Source: Pseudomonas sp. ACM7
GTDB lineage: Bacteria; Pseudomonadota; Gammaproteobacteria; Pseudomonadales; Pseudomonadaceae
Direction: 5' to 3'
Assembly: GCF_004136015.1 (NCBI RefSeq)
Contig: NZ_CP024866.1
Span: forward strand, 4,224,529 to 4,288,528
Length of the DNA stretch: 64,000 bases
This document shows, in pieces, positions 25,878-35,515 of the stretch. How positions within the stretch are numbered: the first letter of the stretch is position 1; every line of letters starts with the position of its first letter. The notes under the pieces are model-generated. The model did no database searches. It saw only the letters and a program-made list of their open reading frames with translations, and was not told the origin of the DNA. The position numbers and the translations under genes are program-made.

Positions 25878-26897
25878 CTAAACCTCAACCGGGACTGTGA
25901 GCTTCGGACTGCCGAGCGAATGCGTCTTCGAATCAAAAAACCGCAACTCACTCCCGGTTCCTTCAAAAACCTTCGCGTAGTGCCGCTTCTGGTGCTGAAT
26001 GAACGCCTTGCTGCGAGGATAAATCGAGATCGCCACCACCTGCGGTTTCGCCTGGCGCAAGGCGTGAATGATGTGGCTGTCCTGCTCACCCAATGCATGA
26101 CCGAACAGGCACAACCCGTCGCCATGGCCAAGTAACTGGTCGTAGCAGAATGACAGATAGTCCGAGCTGCGAATGGTCTTGAGCTTGTCCTGCGCCGGAC
26201 CTTCATTGACGAACAGCGGCACGTCGTCGAGGGTCTTGATCGAGTTGTTGATCGCGAAACTGCCGAGCAACGTGCCCTCGGTCGACATCAGTTTGCGCGC
26301 CGTGCCGTCCTGATTCCGCACCAGATGCAACCCGCCATGCAGGTAAAGCAGGCGGGTTTTATCGGTCGCCGTGGCGCTCAGATCGAAGCTCGGCTCTGCC
26401 CCCTGAAACAGGTCGCTGATCGCATCAGGCTGGTGCTGGAGCGCCCAGGAATTGAGCAGGTCGTAGTTGGTGGTGAACACGGTCCGGTAGCAGCCCAGTT
26501 CCTGATTGATCGTCGCCAGCGTCGAAGGCACCACCAGCCGCCACGGGATGTGCACCGCGTGCACGGTGTTGATCAGCGCTTCCTTGATCGCGTAGTAACG
26601 ATTGCGCGGCGCGGCGGAACTCACAGCCAGGGCCTTGTTGACCCGGCTGGTGGTTTTCAGTGCGCTGAGCACCTGCTCGAAGCTGCGCGTCTGCATGGCG
26701 TCGAACACGCTCAGCTCGGACTGGCTCAGGGGTTTTTCTTCTACGGTACGGGCGTTTTCGAACAGCGAGTCGTAGCCGAAGTCATCCCACACGGCGCGAC
26801 TGGCGCCGTTGCCCACCAGCAGGCCGCTGAACGAGGCGGTGGCGCGCAAGGCGTTCCAGTCTTCAAGTTGGGCATCAACATCCTGGAAATCGGTCAT
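25878..26897 (-). CDS. DUF4917 family protein, SIR2-like fold
   Basis: This 339-aa protein starts at the ATG at 26895-26897 (MTDFQDVDAQLEDW); the longer frame adds a weak leader. It carries SIR2-like nucleotide-binding motifs in order: LLVGNGASRAVW (GxGxS), YRTVFTTNYDLLNSWAL (TTNYD) and RLLYLHGGLHLV (LHGG), followed by LCLFGHALGEQDSHII. SIR2-like proteins in bacteria often degrade NAD+ in phage defence, but no partner effector gene is adjacent. Activity is therefore unproven and the defence idea is inference. Confidence 0.72.
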   Translation of the reverse strand: MTDFQDVDAQLEDWNALRATASFSGLLVGNGASRAVWDDFGYDSLFENARTVEEKPLSQSELSVFDAMQTRSFEQVLSALKTTSRVNKALAVSSAAPRNRYYAIKEALINTVHAVHIPWRLVVPSTLATINQELGCYRTVFTTNYDLLNSWALQHQPDAISDLFQGAEPSFDLSATATDKTRLLYLHGGLHLVRNQDGTARKLMSTEGTLLGSFAINNSIKTLDDVPLFVNEGPAQDKLKTIRSSDYLSFCYDQLLGHGDGLCLFGHALGEQDSHIIHALRQAKPQVVAISIYPRSKAFIQHQKRHYAKVFEGTGSELRFFDSKTHSLGSPKLTVPVEV

Positions 26898-27054
26898 TGC
26901 GGTCAAAGTCTCAAAGCAAAAGGTCTTGATGGGCGGCGACTTTATCACGACCAAGACTTGAGCCAGATCAAGTTACTGCGTGACTGATAGGTCGATCCTG
27001 TGGGTACCCGCTGGATCGGCGCTGCCGATTCGGCCTCAGCCAGGAGACTCGCTC

Positions 27055-28203
27055 ATGAGCAGCACGTTTTTCATCCCCTCCGTGAACATCATGGGCATCG
27101 GTTGCCTCGACGAAGCCATGGACGCCATTCGCAAGTACGGTTTTCGCAAGGCGCTGATCGTCACCGACGCCGGGCTGGCCAAGGCGGGTGTAGCGAAGAT
27201 GATTGCCGAGAAACTGGCGATGCAGGACATCGATTCGGTGATTTTCGACGGCGCCAAGCCTAACCCGAGCATCGCCAACGTCGAGAGCGGTCTGGGGCTG
27301 CTGAAAGAAACCCGCTGTGACTTCGTGGTGTCCCTGGGCGGCGGTTCGCCCCATGACTGCGCCAAAGGCATCGCGTTATGCGCAACCAACGGCGGGCAAA
27401 TACGCGATTACGAAGGCGTCGATCAATCCACCCAGCCGCAACTGCCGCTGATCGCCATCAACACCACCGCCGGCACCGCCAGCGAGATGACCCGTTTCTG
27501 CATCATCACCGACGAATCCCGTCACGTAAAAATGGCCATTGTCGATCGCAATGTCACGCCGCTGCTGTCGGTCAACGACCCGGCGTTGATGGTCGCCATG
27601 CCCAAGGGCCTGACGGCTGCCACTGGCATGGACGCACTGACCCACGCCATCGAAGCCTACGTTTCCACGGCGGCCAATCCGATCACCGATGCCTGCGCAC
27701 TGAAGGCGATCACGTTGATCAGCAACAACCTGCGCCTGGCCGTCCGCGACGGCAGTGACCTGGCCGCGCGGGAAAACATGGCGTACGCGCAGTTCCTCGC
27801 CGGCATGGCGTTCAATAACGCATCCCTGGGTTATGTCCACGCCATGGCTCACCAGTTGGGCGGGTTCTACGACTTGCCGCATGGTGTGTGCAACGCGATC
27901 CTGCTGCCTCACGTACAAAGCTTCAACGCGCTGGTTTGCGCCGATCGCCTCACCGATGTCGCCCTTGCGATGGGCGCCGATGTTCACGGTTTCACCCCGG
28001 AAGCGGGCGCCCAGGCGGCCATCGTGGCGATCCGCAGTCTGTCCAAAGACGTGGAAATTCCCGCCGGTTTGCGTGAGCTCGGCGCCAAGCTCAACGACAT
28101 CCCGATCCTCGCCACCAATGCCTTGAAAGATGCGTGTGGCCTGACCAACCCTCGCGTAGCGGATCAGCGTCAGATCGAGGAGATTTTCCGCAGCGCCTTT
28201 TAG
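27055..28203 (+). CDS. Iron-containing alcohol dehydrogenase
   Basis: This 382-aa group III dehydrogenase has an N-terminal NAD(P)-binding part with [18 protein letters not shown]. Metal ligands are offered by the segment [18 protein letters not shown] and by [24 protein letters not shown] (family metal-binding histidines). AdhB/YiaY-like enzymes reduce aldehydes or oxidise short alcohols. The ATG at 27055 follows CAGGAGA; a longer frame is not supported. Its stop overlaps the stop of the convergent MFS gene by 3 bp. Confidence 0.9.
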   Translation: MSSTFFIPSVNIMGIGCLDEAMDAIRKYGFRKALIVTDAGLAKAGVAKMIAEKLAMQDIDSVIFDGAKPNPSIANVESGLGLLKETRCDFVVSLGGGSPHDCAKGIALCATNGGQIRDYEGVDQSTQPQLPLIAINTTAGTASEMTRFCIITDESRHVKMAIVDRNVTPLLSVNDPALMVAMPKGLTAATGMDALTHAIEAYVSTAANPITDACALKAITLISNNLRLAVRDGSDLAARENMAYAQFLAGMAFNNASLGYVHAMAHQLGGFYDLPHGVCNAILLPHVQSFNALVCADRLTDVALAMGADVHGFTPEAGAQAAIVAIRSLSKDVEIPAGLRELGAKLNDIPILATNALKDACGLTNPRVADQRQIEEIFRSAF

Positions 28204-29366
28204 GAAGTTTTACGACCGGGCGCGAGCATCACGCAGAGCATCGCGCCCAACGCCAGCAAGGTACACAGCAGTGAAAGCGGCCATGCTTGCGGGCTCGCGA
28301 TCAAACTGGCGATCCCGCCGATAACCGCGGCCATCAGTTGATGAATGAAACCGCTCAACGCCATCGCATACGCACCGCCGACCGGCGAACCGTCATTGGC
28401 CAGGGACAGGCTGATCGGATAAGTCAAAGACTGGCCGAAAACCGCCACGCAATAGGGCAACCAGAACAGCAGCGCCACTGAAGTGCCCGCCAAACTCCCC
28501 AGCAACATCACCGCGCTGCCGGCCAGCACCAGCCCCACACCCGCCGTCATCAACCCGCGTTGACCGGTGCGAAGTACAAAGCTATTGACCGCCAAAGCCC
28601 CCAGAAAATAGGCCGCGCTGATCGGCCAGCCCAACACCCCGTATTCCACGGCCGACCAGTTGAACGGTCCTTGCAGAATCAGCGGCGCTGCGGTGTTGAA
28701 CGCGACAATCACCCCGTACCCAAGGCCGCCGGTGAGGGCCGGCAACAGAAAGGCGCGATGACGCAAAATGCGCCAGTAACTCGGCCAGGCGGATGACGGG
28801 GCATTCTCCTCGGCCAGCACCGGGAACGTAACCCGAGCCACGACCAGCCCCATCATCAGACTCACAGCACCCAACAGGTAGAAAATCGCTGGCCAGCCCA
28901 GCGCCACCTGGATGATCGACCCCAGGTATTGGCCGATCCCCAGCGCCACCACAAAGGAAATCGAAATCCAGGACAACGCCTTGGCCAGCAGGTCGCCGCG
29001 GAAACTGTCGCGGATCAGCACCCGGGCCATGACCGAAATGCCGCTGGCGCCAATGCCCTGAACCAGTCGAAACGCCAGGAACGATTCAAGCGTCTGGCTC
29101 AGGGGCAAGGCCAGATTGCCCAGCCCGTAGATGCCCAGCGCGGCGAGCAGCACCGGTTTTCGGCCGATGCGCTGGCCCAGGCTGCCCCAGAACAACATCG
29201 GCAACGCCATGCCGATCAGATACACCGCCAGCCCCCAGGAAACCTGCGAGGCGTCGGCGGACAGATCACGGGCCATGTCCGGCAGCGCCGGCAGGTAAAT
29301 GCTCATGCCTAATTGGGCGAGAAAAACCGTGCAGCAGGTGACGAGGAGGGTGGTGCTGCTCTTCAT
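28200..29366 (-). CDS. MFS transporter, DHA1/Bcr-CflA type
   Basis: This 388-aa, 12-TM transporter contains [15 protein letters not shown], the motif A segment [25 protein letters not shown], and the motif-C-like region [23 protein letters not shown]. It resembles drug exporters of the YajR/Bcr group. It follows the PLP-dependent oxoamine synthase gene by 21 bp on the same strand, so it probably exports the product of that enzyme. The TAA stop overlaps the convergent alcohol dehydrogenase stop. Confidence 0.85.
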   Translation of the reverse strand: MKSSTTLLVTCCTVFLAQLGMSIYLPALPDMARDLSADASQVSWGLAVYLIGMALPMLFWGSLGQRIGRKPVLLAALGIYGLGNLALPLSQTLESFLAFRLVQGIGASGISVMARVLIRDSFRGDLLAKALSWISISFVVALGIGQYLGSIIQVALGWPAIFYLLGAVSLMMGLVVARVTFPVLAEENAPSSAWPSYWRILRHRAFLLPALTGGLGYGVIVAFNTAAPLILQGPFNWSAVEYGVLGWPISAAYFLGALAVNSFVLRTGQRGLMTAGVGLVLAGSAVMLLGSLAGTSVALLFWLPYCVAVFGQSLTYPISLSLANDGSPVGGAYAMALSGFIHQLMAAVIGGIASLIASPQAWPLSLLCTLLALGAMLCVMLAPGRKTS

Positions 29367-29387
29367 TGAATCTTCCCTGATTTCAGT

Positions 29388-30623
29388 TCAACAGCCGATG
29401 TCCCGGCCTTGAGTGCGTAAAAGCTCGGTAATGAGTTCACAAAAGTGGCGGATCAGCGTCGGCTCCATGTCGGCGCGCAGGGTGATTCTGATGGCCGCCT
29501 TGCCTTGTGCGACCACCGGAAAAAACACGGCCGAGGTGAAGAAGCCGTGATTGGCCAGTTCCATGGCGATGTTGTTGGCCAACGCTGCTTCGCCGCAGTT
29601 GACCAGTCGAATGGCCATGTTGCTGTTGTGTTGATCGGTGCGTATGAGGCTGTCGAACAGCCGGATATTAACCTGAAGTTTTTCCTGCAACGCGGCAAAT
29701 TCCGGTGTGCGATGAAGCAGGATGGACGCTCTGCCCGCGCCAATGGCTGCACTGTTCAGGCTTTGCGACCAATTGCTGGGGCCGCCGTAACGGGCAATGA
29801 CCTTCTTCTGCCGTTCATTGCCCAGCATTACCAGACCACCGCTGGCGCCAAACGACTTGGCCAACGAGGCGACGATCAGGCAGTCATCCTCCAGTGCGTG
29901 CAACCTGGGGCGCACGAGGCCAGCGCCCATTGTCCCGACGGCGGACAGCGCGTGGGAATCGTCCAGGTAGAGAAACAACCCATAGCGGTCCTTCAGATAC
30001 AAAAGACTGTCCAGGTCTGCGACCCCGCCCATGCTGTAGGCGCCGTCTGCGACATACGCGACGGTGCGGTGCTGCTGGCACTGCTTCTCGAGAAAATCCA
30101 TGTCGTTATGAGGGCAGGTCACGACCGTGGTTTCATCCGCGCAGGCGGCTTTGAGGTGATTCATCGAGTAATGCGCCAACCGGTCGAAGACCATCACGGG
30201 AGGGCGGTTTTCCGTGAACACGCCGCTGGCCAGCAACGGCAGGATTCCGGCACTCGCAGCACTGCACGACAAGGTGCTCAGGCAACTGGCGCCGAACAAC
30301 TCGGACAGTTCGGTTTCGTACTGTTCCAGAATTGCCAGCTTGCAGCGGTTCTTAGAGTTGGCGACGCGAAGGGTGCCGGTTTCCCACAGGGTATTCATGG
30401 CGCCGTCGAGAATATCGGGATGGTGATCCAGGCCCAGGTACGACGTCGTGCAGAAATGATGAAACGCGCGCCCGTGCTGATCGAGCATTCGGTTGGCACT
30501 TTTGATTTCGACGTTAAGCCCCGAAATTTTCCCGGCTTCAGAGCTCTCCCAATCGTGATCGGCCAACGCGATGACTTTGCGGTAGTTGGTGTAGCGGTTT
30601 GCCGCCTGTGCTGTCTGGTCCAT
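29388..30623 (-). CDS. PLP-dependent aminotransferase class I/II, alpha-oxoamine-synthase-like
   Basis: This 411-aa fold-type I PLP enzyme is related to BioF, KBL and CqsA. The PLP lysine is in VASLAKSFGASGG (Lys256), and LYLDDSHALSAVG supplies the PLP-pyridine aspartate and His (Asp221, His224). The segment around residues 83-110 (TGTLRVANSKNRCKLAILEQ onward) deviates from the usual GTxxxHxxLE motif, which normally contributes a conserved His; here it is Lys/Cys-rich. That suggests a distinct subfamily. Oxoamine synthases join an amino acid to an acyl-CoA or acyl-ACP with decarboxylation. With the adjacent MFS gene it could make and export a small signal or secondary metabolite, but the product is unknown. 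Confidence 0.75.
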   Translation of the reverse strand: MDQTAQAANRYTNYRKVIALADHDWESSEAGKISGLNVEIKSANRMLDQHGRAFHHFCTTSYLGLDHHPDILDGAMNTLWETGTLRVANSKNRCKLAILEQYETELSELFGASCLSTLSCSAASAGILPLLASGVFTENRPPVMVFDRLAHYSMNHLKAACADETTVVTCPHNDMDFLEKQCQQHRTVAYVADGAYSMGGVADLDSLLYLKDRYGLFLYLDDSHALSAVGTMGAGLVRPRLHALEDDCLIVASLAKSFGASGGLVMLGNERQKKVIARYGGPSNWSQSLNSAAIGAGRASILLHRTPEFAALQEKLQVNIRLFDSLIRTDQHNSNMAIRLVNCGEAALANNIAMELANHGFFTSAVFFPVVAQGKAAIRITLRADMEPTLIRHFCELITELLRTQGRDIGC

Positions 30624-30862
30624 ATGAAAATGACTTTCCTTGAGTGAAACGATCCATGGAATTGTTGCAGTTCGTGTGTGTTTCCAGACTTTACAGAGCG
30701 CGGCGGAGGCTTTGAATCGGCTGTTTCCGGTACGGCTGAGTGTTACAAGAGATTTATGTGTAGGGCGATGCCTCGTGATGTTGTGGGCAATTTGCTTTGC
30801 CGAGTCGCGTAGAAACCGGGCTATCCTGCCGACTCAGTCGAACAGAAGTCATCGAGCCCTCC

Positions 30863-31771
30863 ATGCTGGAAAAAAGCCTGATCCGCCGCCTCGACCTGAT
30901 CACTCTCCAGCTGTTTGTCGCCGTTCATGAGGAGGGCACGCTGACCCGTGCCGCCGCGCGTGAAGCCATCGCCGTGTCGGCGGCCAGCAAGCGGCTGATG
31001 GAGCTGGAAGTAGCGCTGGGCATCAGCCTGTTCGTGCGCCAGGCCAAGGGCATGACCCTGACGCCGGCCGGTGAAACCTTGTTGCACCATGCTCGGCAGA
31101 TGCTGTTCAACGTCGAGAAAATGGGGCTCGAACTGGGCGAACACAGCCACGGTATCCGCGGCTATGTGCGGATGCTCGCCAACCTGTCGGCGATCATTCA
31201 GTTTCTGCCCGAAGACCTGCGGGACTTTTCCGAGCGTCATCCTCAGGTCAAGACCGACCTCGAAGAACGCCCCAGCAGCGGGGTGATTCAGGGTGTGCTC
31301 GATGGCGTGGCGGACCTTGGGATCTGCTCCAGTGACAGCGACGTCAAAGGTCTGCACAGCGTGCTTTATCGACAGGACAAGCTGATGGTGTTGATGCTGC
31401 CCGATCATCCGTTGGCGAGTCGTTCCAGCCTGGCCTTTGCCGATACGCTGGGCAGCGATTACGTCGGTCTGCATTCCGCCAGTTCGATCAATATGCGTAC
31501 CCACGCAGCCGCGCGCGAGGCCGGCAAAGTGCTGCGGCTGCGGATTCATGTACCGGGTTTCGACGCCATGTGCCGGATGGTCCAGGCCAACATGGGCATC
31601 GGCATCCTGCCGAAAAAGGCCTATGAATTATTTGGCCGGGCGTTGGGGTTGCACGCGGTGCCGTTGACGGATGACTGGTCGGATCGCGCGTTGGTTTTGG
31701 TGGTGCGCGATGAAGCGGCGTTGTCGCCGGTGAGCCGGATGTTGTTCGAGCATTTGCGCGGAATGGATTGA
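30863..31771 (+). CDS. LysR-family transcriptional regulator
   Basis: This 302-aa protein has an N-terminal winged helix (LQLFVAVHEEGTLTRAAAREAIAVSAASKRLMELEVALGISLFVR) and a type 2 periplasmic-binding-like effector domain. The ATG at 30863 begins MLEKSLIRRLDL. It lies just upstream, on the same strand, of the CoA-transferase/lyase genes and divergent from the oxoamine synthase. It may regulate either or both; the 239-bp gap at 30624-30862 holds the divergent promoters. A strong hairpin covers its stop codon. Confidence 0.87.
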   Translation: MLEKSLIRRLDLITLQLFVAVHEEGTLTRAAAREAIAVSAASKRLMELEVALGISLFVRQAKGMTLTPAGETLLHHARQMLFNVEKMGLELGEHSHGIRGYVRMLANLSAIIQFLPEDLRDFSERHPQVKTDLEERPSSGVIQGVLDGVADLGICSSDSDVKGLHSVLYRQDKLMVLMLPDHPLASRSSLAFADTLGSDYVGLHSASSINMRTHAAAREAGKVLRLRIHVPGFDAMCRMVQANMGIGILPKKAYELFGRALGLHAVPLTDDWSDRALVLVVRDEAALSPVSRMLFEHLRGMD

Positions 31772-31794
31772 GCGTTCGCGTTTCGCGAACGCTC
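31770..31794. terminator. Perfect 11-bp hairpin overlapping the lysR stop
   Basis: GAGCGTTCGCG, a TTT loop and CGCGAACGCTC form a perfect stem that begins at the lysR TGA. No T-run follows (GTTGCC), so it is not a classical terminator. It could be an RNA processing or stability signal, a factor-dependent pause, or a protein-binding palindrome 83 bp before the CoA-transferase start. Confidence 0.5.
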
Positions 31795-31877
31795 GTTGCC
31801 AACTGAAGGTTGGATTCCAGGCCCCGTGGTCCTCTAGCCTTGGCACATATTCCAAGAACAACATGAGGTACCCCGCG

Positions 31878-33071
31878 ATGACTGCCCCCTTGAGTGCAAT
31901 CAAAGTGATCGAGATCGGCACGCTGATCGCCGCGCCGTTCGCCGCGCGCATGCTTGCCGAGTTCGGCGCTGAAGTGATCAAGATCGAAGCCATGGGTCAG
32001 GGCGACCCGCTGCGCAAATGGCGCAAGCTGCACGAAGGCACGTCGCTGTGGTGGTACCTGCAATCGCGAAACAAGAAGTCCCTGGCGCTGAATCTCAAAT
32101 CCCCCGAAGGCATTGAGCTGGTCAAGCAACTGGCGACCAGCGCCGACGTCCTGATCGAAAACCTGCGCCCCGGCGCCCTGGAGAAACTCGGTCTGGGCTG
32201 GGACGTGTTACACGCCCTCAATCCTAACCTGACGCTGGTGCGTATTTCCGGTTATGGGCAGACCGGCCCGTACCGCGATCGTCCTGGGTTCGGCGCCATC
32301 GGCGAGGCCATGGGCGGGATCCGCTACACCACCGGCACACCCGGTTCACCACCGGCCCGGGTGGGCGTCAGCCTCGGCGATTCCCTGGCTTCGCTGCATG
32401 CGGTGATCGGTGCCTTGATGTCGCTGCTGCGGGTCAAGACCGGGCAGGGCGGTGGGCAAGTGGTCGATGTGTCCCTGGCTGAAAGTGTGTTCAACGTCAT
32501 GGAAAGCCTGGTGCCGGAATACGACATGCTCGGCCATGTTCGTGAGCGCAGCGGCGGGGCCTTGCCGGGCATCGCGCCCTCCAACACCTATCTGACGGCC
32601 GATGGCGCCTACGTGGTGATCGCCGGCAACAGCGACCCGATCTACAAGCGCTTGATGGACGTCATCGGTCGCCGTGATCTGGCCGATGCGCCGGAGTTTG
32701 CCCATAACGACGGGCGTGCCGCCAAGAGCAACGTGCTCGATGCGGCGATCACTCACTGGACCAGCAGCCTGCCCATTGATGAGGTGTTGTCTGCTCTCGA
32801 AGCCGCCGAAGTCCCAGCCGGGCGCATCTATTCAGTCGCCGACATCGTCGCCGATCCGCACTATCAGGCGCGGGACATGTTGCTCAACGCCGACCTGCCC
32901 GGCGGCGCCACGGTGAAGATGCCCGGCATTGTGCCGAAAATGTCCGAGACTCCCGGTGGCGTGAACTGGTCCGGACCTACATTGGGCCAGCACACCGACG
33001 GCATTCTCGCGGGACTGGGCCTTACCGGTTCGGACATCGAACGGCTGAAAGCTCAAGGGGTGGTGCAATGA
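31878..33071 (+). CDS. Family III (CaiB/BaiF) CoA-transferase
   Basis: This 397-aa enzyme starts with LSAIKVIEIGTLIAAPFAARMLAEFGAEVIKIEAMGQGD, the N-terminal signature of formyl-CoA/succinyl-CoA transferases; the conserved catalytic Asp lies further in (VGVSLGDSLASLH region). It moves CoA between an acyl-CoA donor and a carboxylate. The ATG at 31878 is preceded by GAGG with proper spacing; an ATG at 31863 is less likely. It overlaps the next gene by 4 bp (ATGA). With the lyase next door it probably activates the substrate that the lyase then cleaves. Confidence 0.9.
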   Translation: MTAPLSAIKVIEIGTLIAAPFAARMLAEFGAEVIKIEAMGQGDPLRKWRKLHEGTSLWWYLQSRNKKSLALNLKSPEGIELVKQLATSADVLIENLRPGALEKLGLGWDVLHALNPNLTLVRISGYGQTGPYRDRPGFGAIGEAMGGIRYTTGTPGSPPARVGVSLGDSLASLHAVIGALMSLLRVKTGQGGGQVVDVSLAESVFNVMESLVPEYDMLGHVRERSGGALPGIAPSNTYLTADGAYVVIAGNSDPIYKRLMDVIGRRDLADAPEFAHNDGRAAKSNVLDAAITHWTSSLPIDEVLSALEAAEVPAGRIYSVADIVADPHYQARDMLLNADLPGGATVKMPGIVPKMSETPGGVNWSGPTLGQHTDGILAGLGLTGSDIERLKAQGVVQ

Positions 33072-33994
33072 TCACTGATTTTTCCGAGACCCTGATTGTT
33101 CAGGAAGTCTCCCCTCGCGACGGCTTGCAGATCGAGCCGACCTGGGTCGAAACCGTCGACAAGATTGCATTGATCGATCAGCTGTCGCTGGCTGGTTTCA
33201 GCCGCATCGAAGCAGGCTCGTTCGTTTCCCCCAAGGCGATTCCGGCGCTGCGCGATGGTGAGCTGGTGTTCAAGGGCATCATCCGGCAACCGGGGGTGAT
33301 TTACGTCGCGTTGATCCCCAACCTGAAAGGCGCGCAACGGGCGCTGGCGACGAGGGCCGACGAGTTGAATCTGGTGATGTCCGCCAGCCAGACCCACAAC
33401 CTGGCCAACATGCGCATGCGTTGCGAAGCCTCATTGGCTGCGTTCGGCGAGATCGTGCAATACGTTCTCGGGACGACGGTGCGACTCAACGCCAGCATCG
33501 CCACTACCTTCGGCTGTCCGTTTGAAGGCAAGATCGACGAGGATCGCGTGCTGCAAATCGTCGAGGCTTATCAGGAACTCGGGATCCAGGGCATTACCCT
33601 GGCCGACACCACAGGCATGGCTAATCCGCGGCAGGTTGATCGTCTGGTGCGGCGGGTCTTGCAGCGAGTTTCACCCACTGACTTGACCCTGCATTTCCAC
33701 AACACTCGCGGGCTCGGTCTGTGCAACGTACTGGCCGCCTATGAGGCCGGTGCCCGACGCTTCGACGCGGCACTGGGCGGGCTCGGCGGATGCCCGTTCG
33801 CGCCGGGTGCCTCCGGCAATATCTGCACCGAAGACCTGGTTAACCTGTGCGATGAGATCGGCATTCACACCGGCATCGATCTGCCGCTGTTGCTGCAATT
33901 GTCGCGTGGATTACCCGCGCTGCTGGGCCACGAAGTGCCCGGTCAGCTGGCCAAGGCCGGACGCAATTGCGATCTGCATCCAAGCCCTTCCTGA
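33068..33994 (+). CDS. HMG-CoA-lyase-like (DRE-TIM metallolyase) enzyme
   Basis: This 308-aa TIM-barrel lyase carries the start motif VQEVSPRDGLQIEP (variant of DRE/PRDGLQ), SxFVSPKAIP, ITLADTTGMANP, the metal-ligand segment LHFHNTRGLGLCNVLAAYEAG, and the C-terminal loop GGLGGCPFAPGASGNICTEDL with the catalytic Cys. These are the hallmarks of 3-hydroxy-3-methylglutaryl-CoA lyase and citramalyl-CoA-type lyases, producing acetoacetate or pyruvate plus acetyl-CoA. It is translationally coupled to the CoA-transferase. Whether the natural substrate is HMG-CoA or a relative is not decided by sequence. Confidence 0.87.
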   Translation: MITDFSETLIVQEVSPRDGLQIEPTWVETVDKIALIDQLSLAGFSRIEAGSFVSPKAIPALRDGELVFKGIIRQPGVIYVALIPNLKGAQRALATRADELNLVMSASQTHNLANMRMRCEASLAAFGEIVQYVLGTTVRLNASIATTFGCPFEGKIDEDRVLQIVEAYQELGIQGITLADTTGMANPRQVDRLVRRVLQRVSPTDLTLHFHNTRGLGLCNVLAAYEAGARRFDAALGGLGGCPFAPGASGNICTEDLVNLCDEIGIHTGIDLPLLLQLSRGLPALLGHEVPGQLAKAGRNCDLHPSPS

Positions 33995-34005
33995 CCACCC
34001 CGAAT

Positions 34006-34100
34006 CCCCTGTGGGAGCGGGCTTGCTCGCGAATGCGGTTTGACATTCAGCATTGATGTCGACTGACACGCCGCCTTCGCGAGCAAGCCCGCTCCCACAG
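34006..34100. repeat. REPIN (GTGGGAGCGGGC family)
   Basis: CCCCTGTGGGAGCGGGCTTG begins at 34006 and its inverted partner ends with CCCGCTCCCACAG at 34100; the spacer is about 45 bp. It lies between the lyase and MFS genes and may uncouple their expression. Confidence 0.85.
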
Positions 34101-34181
34101 TAAAAGCGTTCACACCCGAATATCTCAACCAGACAACAAAAACAATCGGACACCCACGGGCAGTCCGCCTGGAGAACCATC

Positions 34182-35513
34182 ATGAGCCTTAATGTACTGG
34201 AGGCGGGCGCAAGCCCTTCCGTTAGCCACGACGAAGAAAAAGCCCTGGTCAGCAAAGTCGCCTGGCGACTGATGCCGCTGATCATGGTCTGCTACCTGTT
34301 CGCGTTTTTCGACCGCATCAACATCAGCTTCGCCAAGTTCCAATTGCAGACCGACCTGAGCCTGAGCGACACCGCTTACGGCCTCGGCGCCGGGCTGTTC
34401 GTGGTTGGTTACGTGATCTTCGAAGTGCCGAGCAACATGATGCTCTACAAGGTCGGCGCCCGGCGCTGGATCGCCCGGATCATGATGTCCTGGGGCCTCG
34501 CCACCGCGGCCATGGTCTTCGTCAATAGCGAATGGCAGTTCTACGCGCTGCGCTTCGTCATTGGTGCGATGGAAGCAGGTTTCGCCCCAGGCGTGCTGTA
34601 TTACCTGACGCTGTGGTTCCCGCAGCACTATCGCGGACGCATCACTTCGATGTTGTTTCTGTCGTCGGCATTTGCAGGTCTGGTCGGCGCACCGATCTCC
34701 GGGCTGGTGCTGCAGCACCTCGACGGTTTTATGGATATGCGCGGCTGGCACTGGCTGTTTCTGCTGGGCGGCGTGCCTTGCATTGGCCTCGGCTTGCTGG
34801 TGCTGACGTTGCTCAAGGACCGCATCGAAGACGCTCACTGGCTGACACCGTCAGAGAAGACGCTGCTGGCCAGCCGTATCGCGCACCATGAACCGCACAA
34901 GAGCGGTGGCTCGTTGCTCGCCGCACTGCGGATTCCGGGTTTCCTGACCCTCGGGCTGATCTACTTCCTGATTCAGGTGGCGTCCTACGGCTTGAACTTC
35001 TGGGCCCCGCAACTGATTCGCAGCGCCGGCACCGAGAGCCCGGTGATGATCGGTTTGCTGACCGCCATCCCTTACATCTGCGGCGCCATCAGCATGGTGG
35101 TGATCGGGCGGTTGTCCGACTCGACTGGCGAGCGGCGCAAGTTTGTCGCAGGTCTGGTTGCGGTGGGCGCGGTAGGGTTCTTCTGTGCGGGTATCTTCGC
35201 TAACCACACGACCTTCCTGATTGCCGCGCTGGGCTTGCTCGGTGCCGGGATCATCGCCTCCATCCCGAGCTTCTGGACCCTGCCGCCCAAACTGCTGGCC
35301 GGTGCTGGCGCAGGGGCTGCTGGCGGGATCGCGGTGATCAACACCCTCGGCCAGTTCGGCGGCATCGTCAGCCCGGTGATGGTGGGGCGGATCAAAGACC
35401 TGACGGGCAGCACCACGCCGGCACTGTATGTCATCGGCGTCGCTGCGCTGATCGCCGTCGCGCTGCTGCTGTGGGGGTTGCCGCAGAAGCTGCGCACGCT
35501 CGACAAGTTTTAA
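34182..35513 (+). CDS. MFS organic-acid importer (anion:cation symporter family)
   Basis: This 443-aa, 12-TM protein has ACS-family marks: FAFFDRINISFAKFQLQTDLSLSDTAYGLGAGLFVVGYVIFEVPSN in the first half, and RITSMLFLSSAFAGLVGAPISG. ACS members (phthalate, tartrate, galactarate, 4-hydroxyphenylacetate permeases) import organic anions with protons. Placed after a CoA-transferase and an HMG-CoA-lyase-like gene on the same strand, it probably brings in the carboxylate these enzymes degrade. Confidence 0.87.
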   Translation: MSLNVLEAGASPSVSHDEEKALVSKVAWRLMPLIMVCYLFAFFDRINISFAKFQLQTDLSLSDTAYGLGAGLFVVGYVIFEVPSNMMLYKVGARRWIARIMMSWGLATAAMVFVNSEWQFYALRFVIGAMEAGFAPGVLYYLTLWFPQHYRGRITSMLFLSSAFAGLVGAPISGLVLQHLDGFMDMRGWHWLFLLGGVPCIGLGLLVLTLLKDRIEDAHWLTPSEKTLLASRIAHHEPHKSGGSLLAALRIPGFLTLGLIYFLIQVASYGLNFWAPQLIRSAGTESPVMIGLLTAIPYICGAISMVVIGRLSDSTGERRKFVAGLVAVGAVGFFCAGIFANHTTFLIAALGLLGAGIIASIPSFWTLPPKLLAGAGAGAAGGIAVINTLGQFGGIVSPVMVGRIKDLTGSTTPALYVIGVAALIAVALLLWGLPQKLRTLDKF

Positions 35514-35515
35514 AA

